63,773 nucleotides of DNA, from positions 1 through 63,773 of the forward strand of contig WJMA01000011.1 of NCBI GenBank assembly GCA_014728175.1. The letters run 5' to 3'. The translations under genes were made by a program, and so were the position numbers. Source of the stretch: Candidatus Fermentibacterota bacterium. Its GTDB lineage: Bacteria; Fermentibacterota; Fermentibacteria; Fermentibacterales; JCC-6. This document shows positions 28,562-37,173 of this stretch, piece by piece (the stretch's first letter is position 1; each line of letters begins with the position of its first letter). The notes under the pieces were generated by a model. It did no database searches and was not told the DNA's origin. It saw nothing but the letters and a program-made list of their open reading frames with translations.

Positions 28562-30016
28562 ATGATTATGAAAACCGAAAATCGCAGGAAGAGAGAAGGC
28601 GGAGCGGCTCTGGTCATAGCGATGGCCATAGCGCTGGTGGTTATGCTGTCTGCCACCCTGCTGCTTAACTACATCTCCGGAATGGTGGACAGGCAGACCC
28701 GCCGGGAATGGCTGGCCCAGGCCCGTCTGGTCCAGCGCAGCGGAGTGGACCAGGCCAGGCATCTCCTGGCCAACGGGCAGATAGATCCCGGCGAGGCCCT
28801 TCCGGGTCTTACCATCGACGGCATCAGGACGGAGTTCACCCGCCCGGTGGTCAGTAACACGCCTCCCCGGGACATCGACGTTGTTCTGGACGGAGTCAGG
28901 GACGCCAAGATAGTTTCCGCCCGGGGCATACTCCTGGCGGGAGCGGTCGAAGACCAGCTGGTAGCGGCCCTGTTCGATACCGACCACGGCTCCATGCTAA
29001 GAGGATTCCCCATCGTTCTGGGGCGTGAGCCGTACGTTTTCGATTGCGTGGGATTCTCCCGGGGAGAGGCGGCGGGAGTGGTTCTGGCCCGTACCGGCTC
29101 CGGCGACCAGGTCTCGGTCATCTATACCGACGGTACCTGCAGAACCTTCACCACCAGGCTCGACCTGTGGGGAAGCTCCTCGGAGTTGAGCACGGCCGTG
29201 GTTAACGGCAAGCCCTGCCTGCTGGTGGACAACGGCAGGAACTGGGCGCACCTGGTTCTCCTGGATTCGCAGGAAGTTCTGACCGGCTGCTCGCCCCCCG
29301 GGACTTCTCCCTGCTTCCTGGAGGACGAGCTCCTGGGCGACTTCAGCCCCCGGACCGGAAATTTGAGCCTACCGGGCCCCCTGGTACGTGATTCCTACCA
29401 GGAGGACATCGACCACGACGGATTAGCCGATCACGTTTGGGTAACCACCTCCTCTGTCTCCTGTTACCTCAGCCGCCGGGACGAGTTGTTCCAGGATCGG
29501 AAGGGTGGGGGTTTGGTCGCGTACTGGGGAAGCTTCGAGCCCTGGTGTGATTTCGCCTACCGCTGGGTGGGTCCCGACGGCAGCTCGGAGTACAGAAGGC
29601 TGTCCTGGGACGGATTCGTCGAGTACAACTCACCCCCCTCCATAATGCAGGAACCATGGCACCATCGGGTGAGGAGCCACGACAATGCCTTCCTGGGCAT
29701 GATGGGCGACAGATGCGTGATAATCTCGGGTTCCTCCACGACTCCGTGGGACGTAGGTCCGGCCGGAGACGTTCTGATCACAGATTTCGACGGATGGGGA
29801 CCCGACGTAACCGAAAGGGTAGAGGAAGGAGGATTCTCGGTCCTCTTCAACCCCCTTGCCGGTGACGGCCAAAGGCTTTCCACGAAGGCCGTCACCGCCA
29901 GGGGGGACCAGCCTCTCACCGGCGGCTTTTACGAGTTTTTCGTCTTCTACGGCCCGCAGGGAGAAAGGCGGGTTCTGGTGAGAGAGGGGACGGAGGGAGC
30001 GCAAGAAGATGAGTAG
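28562..30016 (+). CDS. PilX-like membrane-anchored pilus assembly protein
   Basis: A 484-residue protein whose N-terminus, GGAALVIAMAIALVVM followed by a further hydrophobic stretch, is a single signal/anchor helix. Such a helix is typical of PilX-type minor pilins and lacks the canonical G-F-x-x-x-E cleavage site. The remaining 440 residues contain DIDHDGLADH, a calcium-binding-like repeat also found in FG-GAP-type proteins, and a C-terminal region rich in aromatic residues. It is first in the pilin operon and overlaps the next prepilin gene by 8 bases. ATG 28562 or ATG 28568 may be the start. Confidence 0.6.
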   Translation: MIMKTENRRKREGGAALVIAMAIALVVMLSATLLLNYISGMVDRQTRREWLAQARLVQRSGVDQARHLLANGQIDPGEALPGLTIDGIRTEFTRPVVSNTPPRDIDVVLDGVRDAKIVSARGILLAGAVEDQLVAALFDTDHGSMLRGFPIVLGREPYVFDCVGFSRGEAAGVVLARTGSGDQVSVIYTDGTCRTFTTRLDLWGSSSELSTAVVNGKPCLLVDNGRNWAHLVLLDSQEVLTGCSPPGTSPCFLEDELLGDFSPRTGNLSLPGPLVRDSYQEDIDHDGLADHVWVTTSSVSCYLSRRDELFQDRKGGGLVAYWGSFEPWCDFAYRWVGPDGSSEYRRLSWDGFVEYNSPPSIMQEPWHHRVRSHDNAFLGMMGDRCVIISGSSTTPWDVGPAGDVLITDFDGWGPDVTERVEEGGFSVLFNPLAGDGQRLSTKAVTARGDQPLTGGFYEFFVFYGPQGERRVLVREGTEGAQEDE

Positions 30017-30359
30017 GAACGACGGCTTCACGCTGGTGGAGACCATGGTGGCCTCGGTCATCATTCTGGTCGTGCTTACCTCCCTGGCCCTGTCCGTCCG
30101 TTTCTTCGCCCTCCAGACCAGGAAGGTGGAGAGCCGGAGGTCCGCCCTGGTTATAGCCAACGCCGAGGCCTCGGGGTTCGAGAGCGCGGACACCCTTCCA
30201 GATCCGGGGACGGACAGCCGCACCGTGGTCCTGACCGGAGACGAGTACACGGTAACCAACAGGGTGCTCGCCCCCTCCGACGACTCCCGAAGAATCGATA
30301 TCTCGGTTGCCACCGAGTCCGGTGGCAGCATTAAGTTTAGCAGGATGATGTACAGATGA
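30009..30359 (+). CDS. Type IV prepilin-like protein (PilV type)
   Basis: A 116-residue minor pilin or pseudopilin. The short leader MSRNDG is followed by FTLVETMVASVIILVVL, a textbook prepilin peptidase site and N-methylated helix with the conserved glutamate at position 5 of the mature protein. The globular part is short. The stop overlaps the next frame as ATGA. Confidence 0.85.
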   Translation: MSRNDGFTLVETMVASVIILVVLTSLALSVRFFALQTRKVESRRSALVIANAEASGFESADTLPDPGTDSRTVVLTGDEYTVTNRVLAPSDDSRRIDISVATESGGSIKFSRMMYR

Positions 30360-30382
30360 GAGCACAGACAGGGAGGATGCTT

Positions 30383-30751
30383 ATGAACGCAAGGCTGATC
30401 AAGGCCGGCGGCTTCACTCTGGTCGAGCTGATGATCGCGAGCGTGATTCTCGCGCTTCTGTTGACCAGCATCGGTCTGTTCTTCGGCAACATGATCGAGC
30501 AGTCCGACAAGATGGACGACATGACCAGAGCGTTGGAGCTTTGCCAGCAGGGATTGGAGGAGTTCCGGACGGAGGACGTCCATACTCTTCCCGACGGTGT
30601 GGTGCAAACCGACACCGTCGATAAGTTCACCAGAGAGATAATCCTGGGAACTCCCGACCCGAGCATACCGTCGGCCCGAACCGTGAAGTGCAGGCTAGGC
30701 TGGACCGGGGCCGGTGGTCCCGACTCGACCAGCCTGACCACGATATACTAG
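30383..30751 (+). CDS. Type IV prepilin-like minor pilin
   Basis: Another small prepilin: the leader MNARLIKAGG precedes FTLVELMIASVILALLL. I chose ATG 30383 because GGGAGG lies 7 bases upstream and it gives a ten-residue leader. ATG 30356, overlapping the previous stop, would add nine residues. The mature domain of about 110 residues is of PilV/PilW size. Confidence 0.85.
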   Translation: MNARLIKAGGFTLVELMIASVILALLLTSIGLFFGNMIEQSDKMDDMTRALELCQQGLEEFRTEDVHTLPDGVVQTDTVDKFTREIILGTPDPSIPSARTVKCRLGWTGAGGPDSTSLTTIY

Positions 30752-30767
30752 TTTGGTGGTGAGTAGC

Positions 30768-33700
30768 ATGATAAGAGACCCCAATGACAGACGGGGAATG
30801 AGCCTCGTCGAGCTGATAATAGTGGTAATGATCCTGGGGGTCGTCCTCGCAGGTGTCTTCCTGTTTTTTACCAAGGGTACCGAGAGCTTCCACTTCGCCC
30901 GGCGGCAGAACGAGTTGGATACCGAGGCCCGGATGATACTGGAGAAGATCACCAACGAGCTGATCTGGGCCGGATACATGCCCCAGGGCGGTTGGAGCGG
31001 CGACGACTGGCACCCGGTGGTTCTCGCTTACGAGGACTCCGTGGAGGTCTACTTCGACAAGGAGCCCTGGGAGTCGCTGCAGCCGACCGACTACATCAAG
31101 GTTTACCTTAGCGGCGACGAGGTGACCTGCATCGACCGAGCCGGCAACGACCAGCGAGTGGGCCACTACGCGACCGACCTCGACTTCACCTACCTGGACG
31201 GCGCCGGCAACGACCTGGGCGCTCCCCTGGTGACCGAGGACGAGAGAGACCAGGTGCGCCACATCGGAGTGGACCTTACCCTGACCCAGGACCAGGGGGG
31301 GCACGTATACCAGACGGTGATGCACACTACGATCTCACCCCGCAACCTGGGGGTGAACCACGACATCGAGCCCCTGTTCTTCGCCCCTCCCCAGCTTAAG
31401 GGCAACGTCGCCTTCAACTGCGCGGGGGCGGACACCAATCCCACTCCCACCGTGCACGAGCAGGTTATGATCAGCAAGCTGGTGGACTACGGCTTCACCA
31501 TAAACAGGCTGACCGACGCCATGTGCGACACCTTCGACTACAGCGACATCGACCTGATCATCCTCCGCAGGAGGTCCGATCCCACCATGTCGCACCCGTC
31601 GCTGGGCATGATACATTCGCAGGACAGCATACCCGTGATCACCTTCCAGCCGCAGGACGCCTACCTGATGGGCCTGGGAACGGTAGCGGGCGACTCACTG
31701 GCCGACCACCAGATGAGGGTGCAGGCCGACTACTGGAACTGGCACCCGACGGTGATGGGCTTCGACAGCGTCTTCTACGTGTACGACCCCGACTCGTCGA
31801 ACGTGTACCAGTACGGACTGCTGGGCGATACAGCCCTCGCCGACTCCACATTCACCTCGCCCTACCTCAGCCCGGGATACGCCGGGGTAATCTGCAACGA
31901 CTACCCGGCCGGCTCGCCCGGCGAGAGGAGGGTCTTCTGCAGCGCCTACCAGGCGACCAACTACGACCCAGACTACGGCGAGCAGCTGTTCTACAACCTC
32001 GTCAAGTGGAGCTCGGGTACTCCTCCGGGATCGCCCGGAGTTCCCTTCACCGAGATGGAGGATTTCGAGTCGCCGGCGGGAGGCCAGGCCGACCTCGTTC
32101 TTTGGGACGACCAGGTCGACCCCGACTCCGCCTACTCGGTAAGCCCCATCTACGAGGACTACTTTACGGGGAGCACCTCCCTGGCCTGGGAGTTCGACGA
32201 GGACAGCCCGGGGGGGCAGGTTTTCGTGAGAACCACGACGCCCGACCCGAACGTTCTCCAAATGGACCGCGAGGATACCCCGCCTTACAACTACTGCCGG
32301 AACTTCGCCCGGGTGAACTTGGACATGAGCGCCTACAGCGAGTACAGCGACGAGATACTGCTGTGCTACGATACCAAGAAGCAGAGCGCCGCCAGGCCCG
32401 ATTCGGCCGGGGTGTTCCTCAGGGACACGACCACCGGAACCCTGCAGAAGATAGCGAGCCTGGACTCCACCTACACCGACTGGATAGAGTACCAGATCGA
32501 CTTCGACGAGGCGGTGAGGAACTGCAGCTTCGCCAGCTTCTCCACCCAGGACTGGGAGATAGTCCTGAGCCAGTACGGTGACGACAGCTACGAGAACGGC
32601 CAGGGCAGGCTGTGGGACGACTTCGTAGTGGGCGAGCAGGGCGGCGACTCCACTTGGGTAGAGGGTTGGGTCCATGCCCGTATGGATACCGCTCACGTAG
32701 ACGACTGGGTCCCCGATAAGGTGCCCTCCTCCGGGCTGGGTTATTCCTGGACCACGTGGGCCAACAACCCCAGCACCCAGGAGTACAGCAACGACTCCTG
32801 GTGCTACCTGCAGACGCCCCCGGTCACCATACCCAACATGACCTGGGACACCCCACCGAAGCTGACCTTCATGCACAAGTGGGACACCCAGACCAACTCC
32901 GACGGAGGTTACGTGCAGATAAGGGTCGACGGCGGATTGTGGCAGGACCTCACCCTGCCGGGTACCAATCCCTCCGCCTCCGACTTCCCCGCCGGAGCGG
33001 GAGTGGACATCTTCACCGGCAGCTCTGCCGGCTGGGAGACCTGTGAGGTGGACCTGTCCTCCTACCTGGGCAGCACGGTTGAGTTCCGCTTCGTCTTCGG
33101 TTCCAACGGAACCACGGTGGGCGAGGGCTGGATGTTGGACGACTTCCAGATAAGCGGCCAAGTTACCGGCTTCGCGGTAACCGCGTTCGACTTCCAGGCC
33201 GCCTCCGCTCCCAGCTCGGCCTGGAGCACCCTGGACGTGTACATGGGTGCCACCACCAACACCGAGTTCACCGGAAGCGGCGAGTGGAACAAGGCTTCCA
33301 TGACCCAGGTGGTCAGCGGTGGAACCTACGAAGTAAGCATGTCGGGGTGGAACCGCCTGCAGCTGGACCAGCCGTTCCTGCTGGCTCCGGGACAGAACCT
33401 GCAGGTGAAGATAGAGGTGGACAACAGCGTGGTAGGCAGCGGCAACGACTGGGAGGTGGACGACCTGTCCTCCAGCGCCTACAGGTGCCGCAATGATTAC
33501 GGCGGAAGCGAGCCCACCACCCTCTTCCTCAACTACGACCGGCCCAACGTCAGGGTGGTTACCAACCAGGGCACCCTGACGCCAAACACCGGAACCCTCA
33601 CCAGCGGCGAGGTGCCGATGTCCGACGACTACCAGTACAGCGACTGCGAGATGCTGTACCTCGGCTCCGAGCTGACCGGTGGAGGTGCCGGTTGGACCCA

Positions 33701-34190
33701 CGGCGGGGTGGGCGACGACTGGGAGATTGGCTATCCGCTGTTCACCCCGGACATCGACCCCGCCCTCACTCCGGACAATGGCAACTCCATAGCCGGAAAC
33801 GACCTGACCGATGACGGCTACTACAACGACAACTCCGGGTGCTGGCTGATGTCGCCGGCCTACGACATGCCCACCACGTCGTACGACACGGTCGTGGTGC
33901 GCTACGACAGATGCATCAGGGCCGAGAACGACGTCTGCTGGGTGGAGGTCGGCTTCAGCACCGACGGAAGCCAGCCCGACTCGTCCGACTGGCACGAGGT
34001 CCGGGACTACCCCGGCCCCTCCCACCAGTACTGGGACAACGAGGAGATCAACGTCACCTCCGAGTTCCACGACGCCGAGCTCAACGGGATGAACTACTTC
34101 TTCATAAGGTTCTTCCTGAGCACCGGCTCCTTCCTGGAGGATGGCGGATGGAACCTGGACAACATTCAGTTCTACGGCCGGAACATGTAG
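30768..34190 (+). CDS. Giant prepilin with modular MAM-like ectodomain (PilW-like)
   Basis: A 1140-residue protein with a standard prepilin start, MIRDPNDRRG followed by MSLVELIIVVMILGVV. After a PilW-like region (to about 200) there is an alpha/beta segment (about 205-400; LKGNVAFNCAGAD, DIDLIILRRRSD). Then come at least three beta-rich segments resembling MAM/choice-of-anchor or immune-inhibitor-A domains: about 431-640, 644-795 (WETCEVDLSSYLGSTVEFRF, WMLDDFQISG) and 976-1140 (CWLMSPAYDMP, GGWNLDNIQFYG). Ordinary PilW proteins are near 200-350 residues. Tip adhesin is the likely role; this is inference. ATG 30768 follows GGTGGTGAG. Confidence 0.75.
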   Translation: MIRDPNDRRGMSLVELIIVVMILGVVLAGVFLFFTKGTESFHFARRQNELDTEARMILEKITNELIWAGYMPQGGWSGDDWHPVVLAYEDSVEVYFDKEPWESLQPTDYIKVYLSGDEVTCIDRAGNDQRVGHYATDLDFTYLDGAGNDLGAPLVTEDERDQVRHIGVDLTLTQDQGGHVYQTVMHTTISPRNLGVNHDIEPLFFAPPQLKGNVAFNCAGADTNPTPTVHEQVMISKLVDYGFTINRLTDAMCDTFDYSDIDLIILRRRSDPTMSHPSLGMIHSQDSIPVITFQPQDAYLMGLGTVAGDSLADHQMRVQADYWNWHPTVMGFDSVFYVYDPDSSNVYQYGLLGDTALADSTFTSPYLSPGYAGVICNDYPAGSPGERRVFCSAYQATNYDPDYGEQLFYNLVKWSSGTPPGSPGVPFTEMEDFESPAGGQADLVLWDDQVDPDSAYSVSPIYEDYFTGSTSLAWEFDEDSPGGQVFVRTTTPDPNVLQMDREDTPPYNYCRNFARVNLDMSAYSEYSDEILLCYDTKKQSAARPDSAGVFLRDTTTGTLQKIASLDSTYTDWIEYQIDFDEAVRNCSFASFSTQDWEIVLSQYGDDSYENGQGRLWDDFVVGEQGGDSTWVEGWVHARMDTAHVDDWVPDKVPSSGLGYSWTTWANNPSTQEYSNDSWCYLQTPPVTIPNMTWDTPPKLTFMHKWDTQTNSDGGYVQIRVDGGLWQDLTLPGTNPSASDFPAGAGVDIFTGSSAGWETCEVDLSSYLGSTVEFRFVFGSNGTTVGEGWMLDDFQISGQVTGFAVTAFDFQAASAPSSAWSTLDVYMGATTNTEFTGSGEWNKASMTQVVSGGTYEVSMSGWNRLQLDQPFLLAPGQNLQVKIEVDNSVVGSGNDWEVDDLSSSAYRCRNDYGGSEPTTLFLNYDRPNVRVVTNQGTLTPNTGTLTSGEVPMSDDYQYSDCEMLYLGSELTGGGAGWTHGGVGDDWEIGYPLFTPDIDPALTPDNGNSIAGNDLTDDGYYNDNSGCWLMSPAYDMPTTSYDTVVVRYDRCIRAENDVCWVEVGFSTDGSQPDSSDWHEVRDYPGPSHQYWDNEEINVTSEFHDAELNGMNYFFIRFFLSTGSFLEDGGWNLDNIQFYGRNM

Positions 34191-34202
34191 GGGGTGATGA
34201 CA

Positions 34203-35726
34203 ATGATAACTAACAGCAAGACGAGAAGAGGCTCGGCGCTGGCACTGGTGGTGCTGTTCGGATTGGTACTATCCGTACTAGCTACGGCCGTGTACATGCT
34301 CTTCAAGTCCAACGCTGCGAGCTACCGTTGGAACTACAACAAGCTGCAGGCCAGATACACGGCGGAGGCCGGGGCCAACCTGTCGGTGCACATGATCATG
34401 GGGGGCTCCGACGTCCCCCAGGGCGACGACGCGATAAGGTTCCTGCCGGACAGCGGAGCGGCCGCCACCTGGTACGACATGCCCGGAGAAATGGGTGAGG
34501 TGATGGTCTACGTGGACCCCAGCCATCATAACCCGGACGTCTCCACGTCCAACGCCTACCAGATAAGGGCGTTGGCCAAGCGGTCGATACCCAGCGGGGA
34601 GGGCACCTACGGTATGATAACCGCCGTAGTGCCCGAGAACTTCGCCAGGTTCGCCTGCTTCCTGGACGAGCCAAACCTGGGCGGCTACTACGCCGACGGC
34701 TACCACTTCGACGGGCCGTTCTACGCCAACGGGCCGATATGGATCTACAGCGTGTCGTCAACCTCGGACAACGACCCCTGGTTCTACTCGCTCCAGCTGA
34801 CCAGCTCCTACTACTGCGCGCAGTCAAGCCAGGCCCACGCGACCTCCCCGGTCTACGGCAACCTGACCATACAGCCGGCGGACCGCATGGCCCTGGGCGC
34901 GCCCTACTTCGAGCTCAACGCCGACACCATCCCCTTCGGCAAGAACGAGGTCAACTGGCAGGCGGCCCGGGACGCGGCGCAGTCAGGCGGGCTCTATCTG
35001 ACCACATCGGAGGCCCCCGACGGAACCCGCTTCATAATCTCCAGGGACACGGTGATGTGGCGGAGGTTCGATGGCGGGCCGATATACAAGTGTTGGCTGG
35101 ACACCCTGTCCAACCCCGTGGTCTGGATCGAGAACGATCCTACCGACGCGGTCTACCTGAAAAGCATCCCCGATGCCGCGACGTCGGGGGGAGCGACACA
35201 ATACGGGCTGGACACCCTGCTTACCTTCGGAACCAGGGGCACCATCTACGGCTACGGCCCCCTGGTCTACAAGAGCCAAAACATGGACCCCGAGGTTAAT
35301 CGGGCCATGCTGGGGTTGATATCCGTGGACGGCGACTTCCTGATGGCAGACGACCCGGAAGACAACGGTATGGGAGACTGGGGCGGCGACTTCGAGATCG
35401 AGATGCCCTACCGGTCCGGCGGAGCCGACTGGGGCAACATCCCCTATCACTGCGTCATGATGGTTCTGGAAGGCGAATGGGCGGCCGAGAAGTACTATGA
35501 GCCCTATCCGCAGGTGGACTTCAACATACTGGGAGGCTACATAGTGAACGACGAGGGCCTCACCGGTACCAGCGGCGGAGACGGCTTCAACTCGGTCATC
35601 TACTACGATGTACGGCTGATGTCCATGCACCCGCCGTACTTCCCTCAGACCGGAACCTGGCACGTAATCTACTGGGAAGAGAGGCCCGGCCTTAACGAGT
35701 CGATTATAGGCCAGAACCTCTACTAG
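34203..35726 (+). CDS. PilX/DUF4900-like anchored protein, paralogue 1
   Basis: A 507-residue protein with one N-terminal hydrophobic helix (RRGSALALVVLFGLVLSVLA) and the following ARYTAEAGANLSVHMI, a pattern typical of PilX-N/DUF4900 proteins. The body is beta-rich and aromatic, with HFDGPFYANGPIWI. It ends in MHPPYFPQTGTWHVIYWEE, which matches the end of the next gene. GGGGGTG six bases before ATG 34203 favours this start over GTG 34194 or ATG 34197. It probably takes part in pilus assembly or forms a minor subunit. Confidence 0.6.
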   Translation: MITNSKTRRGSALALVVLFGLVLSVLATAVYMLFKSNAASYRWNYNKLQARYTAEAGANLSVHMIMGGSDVPQGDDAIRFLPDSGAAATWYDMPGEMGEVMVYVDPSHHNPDVSTSNAYQIRALAKRSIPSGEGTYGMITAVVPENFARFACFLDEPNLGGYYADGYHFDGPFYANGPIWIYSVSSTSDNDPWFYSLQLTSSYYCAQSSQAHATSPVYGNLTIQPADRMALGAPYFELNADTIPFGKNEVNWQAARDAAQSGGLYLTTSEAPDGTRFIISRDTVMWRRFDGGPIYKCWLDTLSNPVVWIENDPTDAVYLKSIPDAATSGGATQYGLDTLLTFGTRGTIYGYGPLVYKSQNMDPEVNRAMLGLISVDGDFLMADDPEDNGMGDWGGDFEIEMPYRSGGADWGNIPYHCVMMVLEGEWAAEKYYEPYPQVDFNILGGYIVNDEGLTGTSGGDGFNSVIYYDVRLMSMHPPYFPQTGTWHVIYWEERPGLNESIIGQNLY

Positions 35727-35739
35727 AGAGGGTCCACGG

Positions 35740-37158
35740 GTGCACACAGGTCTTCGGACCACAGGCGGGGGCCGCTCCAGGGGAGTGGCCCTCGCCATAG
35801 TCATTATCTTCGGCTTCGTGCTTGCCGTTCTGGCTACGGTGGTTCTGGTGTTCTTCCAGTCCAACGTCAGCTCCTACTCGTTCGTCAAGAACAGGCTGAA
35901 GGCCCGAATCGCCGCAGAGGCGGGGGCCATGCTGGCCCTGCATATCCTGGAACAGGACTACGACTCCGCCCCCCAGTCCGGCACCCCGTTCCACCTTCCC
36001 GGCGACAGCGCCCAGTGGGTGCGCCTACCGGAGTCCGAAGACCTGGCCTGGGTGGTGGTGGATCCCTGCAACCGAAACCGCGAGGACAACCTGGGCGCCG
36101 TAGAGATCCGCAGCAGGGGAATGGCGGGAGGTATGTCTCGGGACGTGGTGATGCGCGCCTGCCCCGATTACGCTTCCCGCTACGCCCTGATGGTGGACGG
36201 GGACGTGTTGGACTTCTTCGAGGACGGCAGGGTGGTGGACGGCCCGGTGCACGCCAACGGCAGGATCGAGTTCAGCAGCCTCACCCCTGACTCCACCAAC
36301 GATCCCCGGGTACATGCGGTCTCCACCACTGCAGACGGCGGCTTCTACCTGGAGGGTATGGGCAGGATCGAACGGCCCCATCCGCCTGGAAGCAACCTTT
36401 GGGTGAGACCGTACTCCCACCACGTCCTGGGCAGGCCCTACTGGAACGACGCGGTTCCGGAGGCCGATTTCGACCGGATGGTTGAGTACTACCGACGCCT
36501 GGAGCACAACGCGGCGGTCGATGGCACTCAAATAACCGGGGGCGGAAGGCTGCTTTTGGACGGGGACATCGCTCTGTTCAAGGGGGGCCCGGCCGAACCG
36601 GCGGACACCATTCCCATTGCCGAACTGGACGTGCTGTTCGTGCGCAACGGATCGTCCCCCCTGTACGTCAAGACCCTCTCCGAGCCCTCCGAGCCGCTGT
36701 CCATCGTATCCAACGGAAGCATATACATAGCCGGGCTTATTGAGACCTCCTCGGTCAGCGTGGGCGGCCCCCTGGCCCTGATCGCCATGAGGGACGTAAG
36801 GGTGGCCCGGGACCCCGAGGCGTACGGCCAGCCGGACTGGCCCAATCCCTGGAACATAGACACCGACCGCGGGCTGCTGGTCAAGGCGGTGGTGGCGGCC
36901 CTGGGGGGGAGCCTGGAGGCGGAGGACCCCAGCCATCCCAACCCCTCCGGCAGGCTCAGTCTAGTGGGTGGCTTGATTCAGCGCAGGTTCGGCATCCTGG
37001 GCATAGCAGGACACGGCTACGAGCTTTCGATCAGCTACGACCAGGTACTGGCCTCCACCCGCCCTCCGTTCTTCCCTTCCCTGGGCCGGTGGCATATGCT
37101 CTCCTGGGAACAGGATCCGGATTACGGGGGCAGGGACATCGAACAGGACATGTACTAG
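35740..37158 (+). CDS. PilX/DUF4900-like anchored protein, paralogue 2
   Basis: A 472-residue paralogue of the preceding product. Both share RG-x-ALA at the start of the anchor helix, LATVV-like and SNxSSY segments, an AEAGA helix, a V-x-GP-x-x-ANG motif (VVDGPVHANGRIEF here) and a terminal RPPFFPSLGRWHMLSWEQ. The start is GTG 35740 after AGAGAGGG. It is the last gene of the pilin operon and converges with the HD-GYP operon, leaving only 15 bases between stops. Confidence 0.6.
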   Translation: MHTGLRTTGGGRSRGVALAIVIIFGFVLAVLATVVLVFFQSNVSSYSFVKNRLKARIAAEAGAMLALHILEQDYDSAPQSGTPFHLPGDSAQWVRLPESEDLAWVVVDPCNRNREDNLGAVEIRSRGMAGGMSRDVVMRACPDYASRYALMVDGDVLDFFEDGRVVDGPVHANGRIEFSSLTPDSTNDPRVHAVSTTADGGFYLEGMGRIERPHPPGSNLWVRPYSHHVLGRPYWNDAVPEADFDRMVEYYRRLEHNAAVDGTQITGGGRLLLDGDIALFKGGPAEPADTIPIAELDVLFVRNGSSPLYVKTLSEPSEPLSIVSNGSIYIAGLIETSSVSVGGPLALIAMRDVRVARDPEAYGQPDWPNPWNIDTDRGLLVKAVVAALGGSLEAEDPSHPNPSGRLSLVGGLIQRRFGILGIAGHGYELSISYDQVLASTRPPFFPSLGRWHMLSWEQDPDYGGRDIEQDMY

Positions 37159-37173
37159 GCGCGATCGGCCCGT

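Noticed and set aside
31695-34070. 791-residue minus-strand open frame opposite the giant pilin
   Set aside because: It arises from the strong C-ending codon bias on the plus strand. Composition is Val/Gly/His-rich with no domain, and the plus-strand product has clear pilin motifs.
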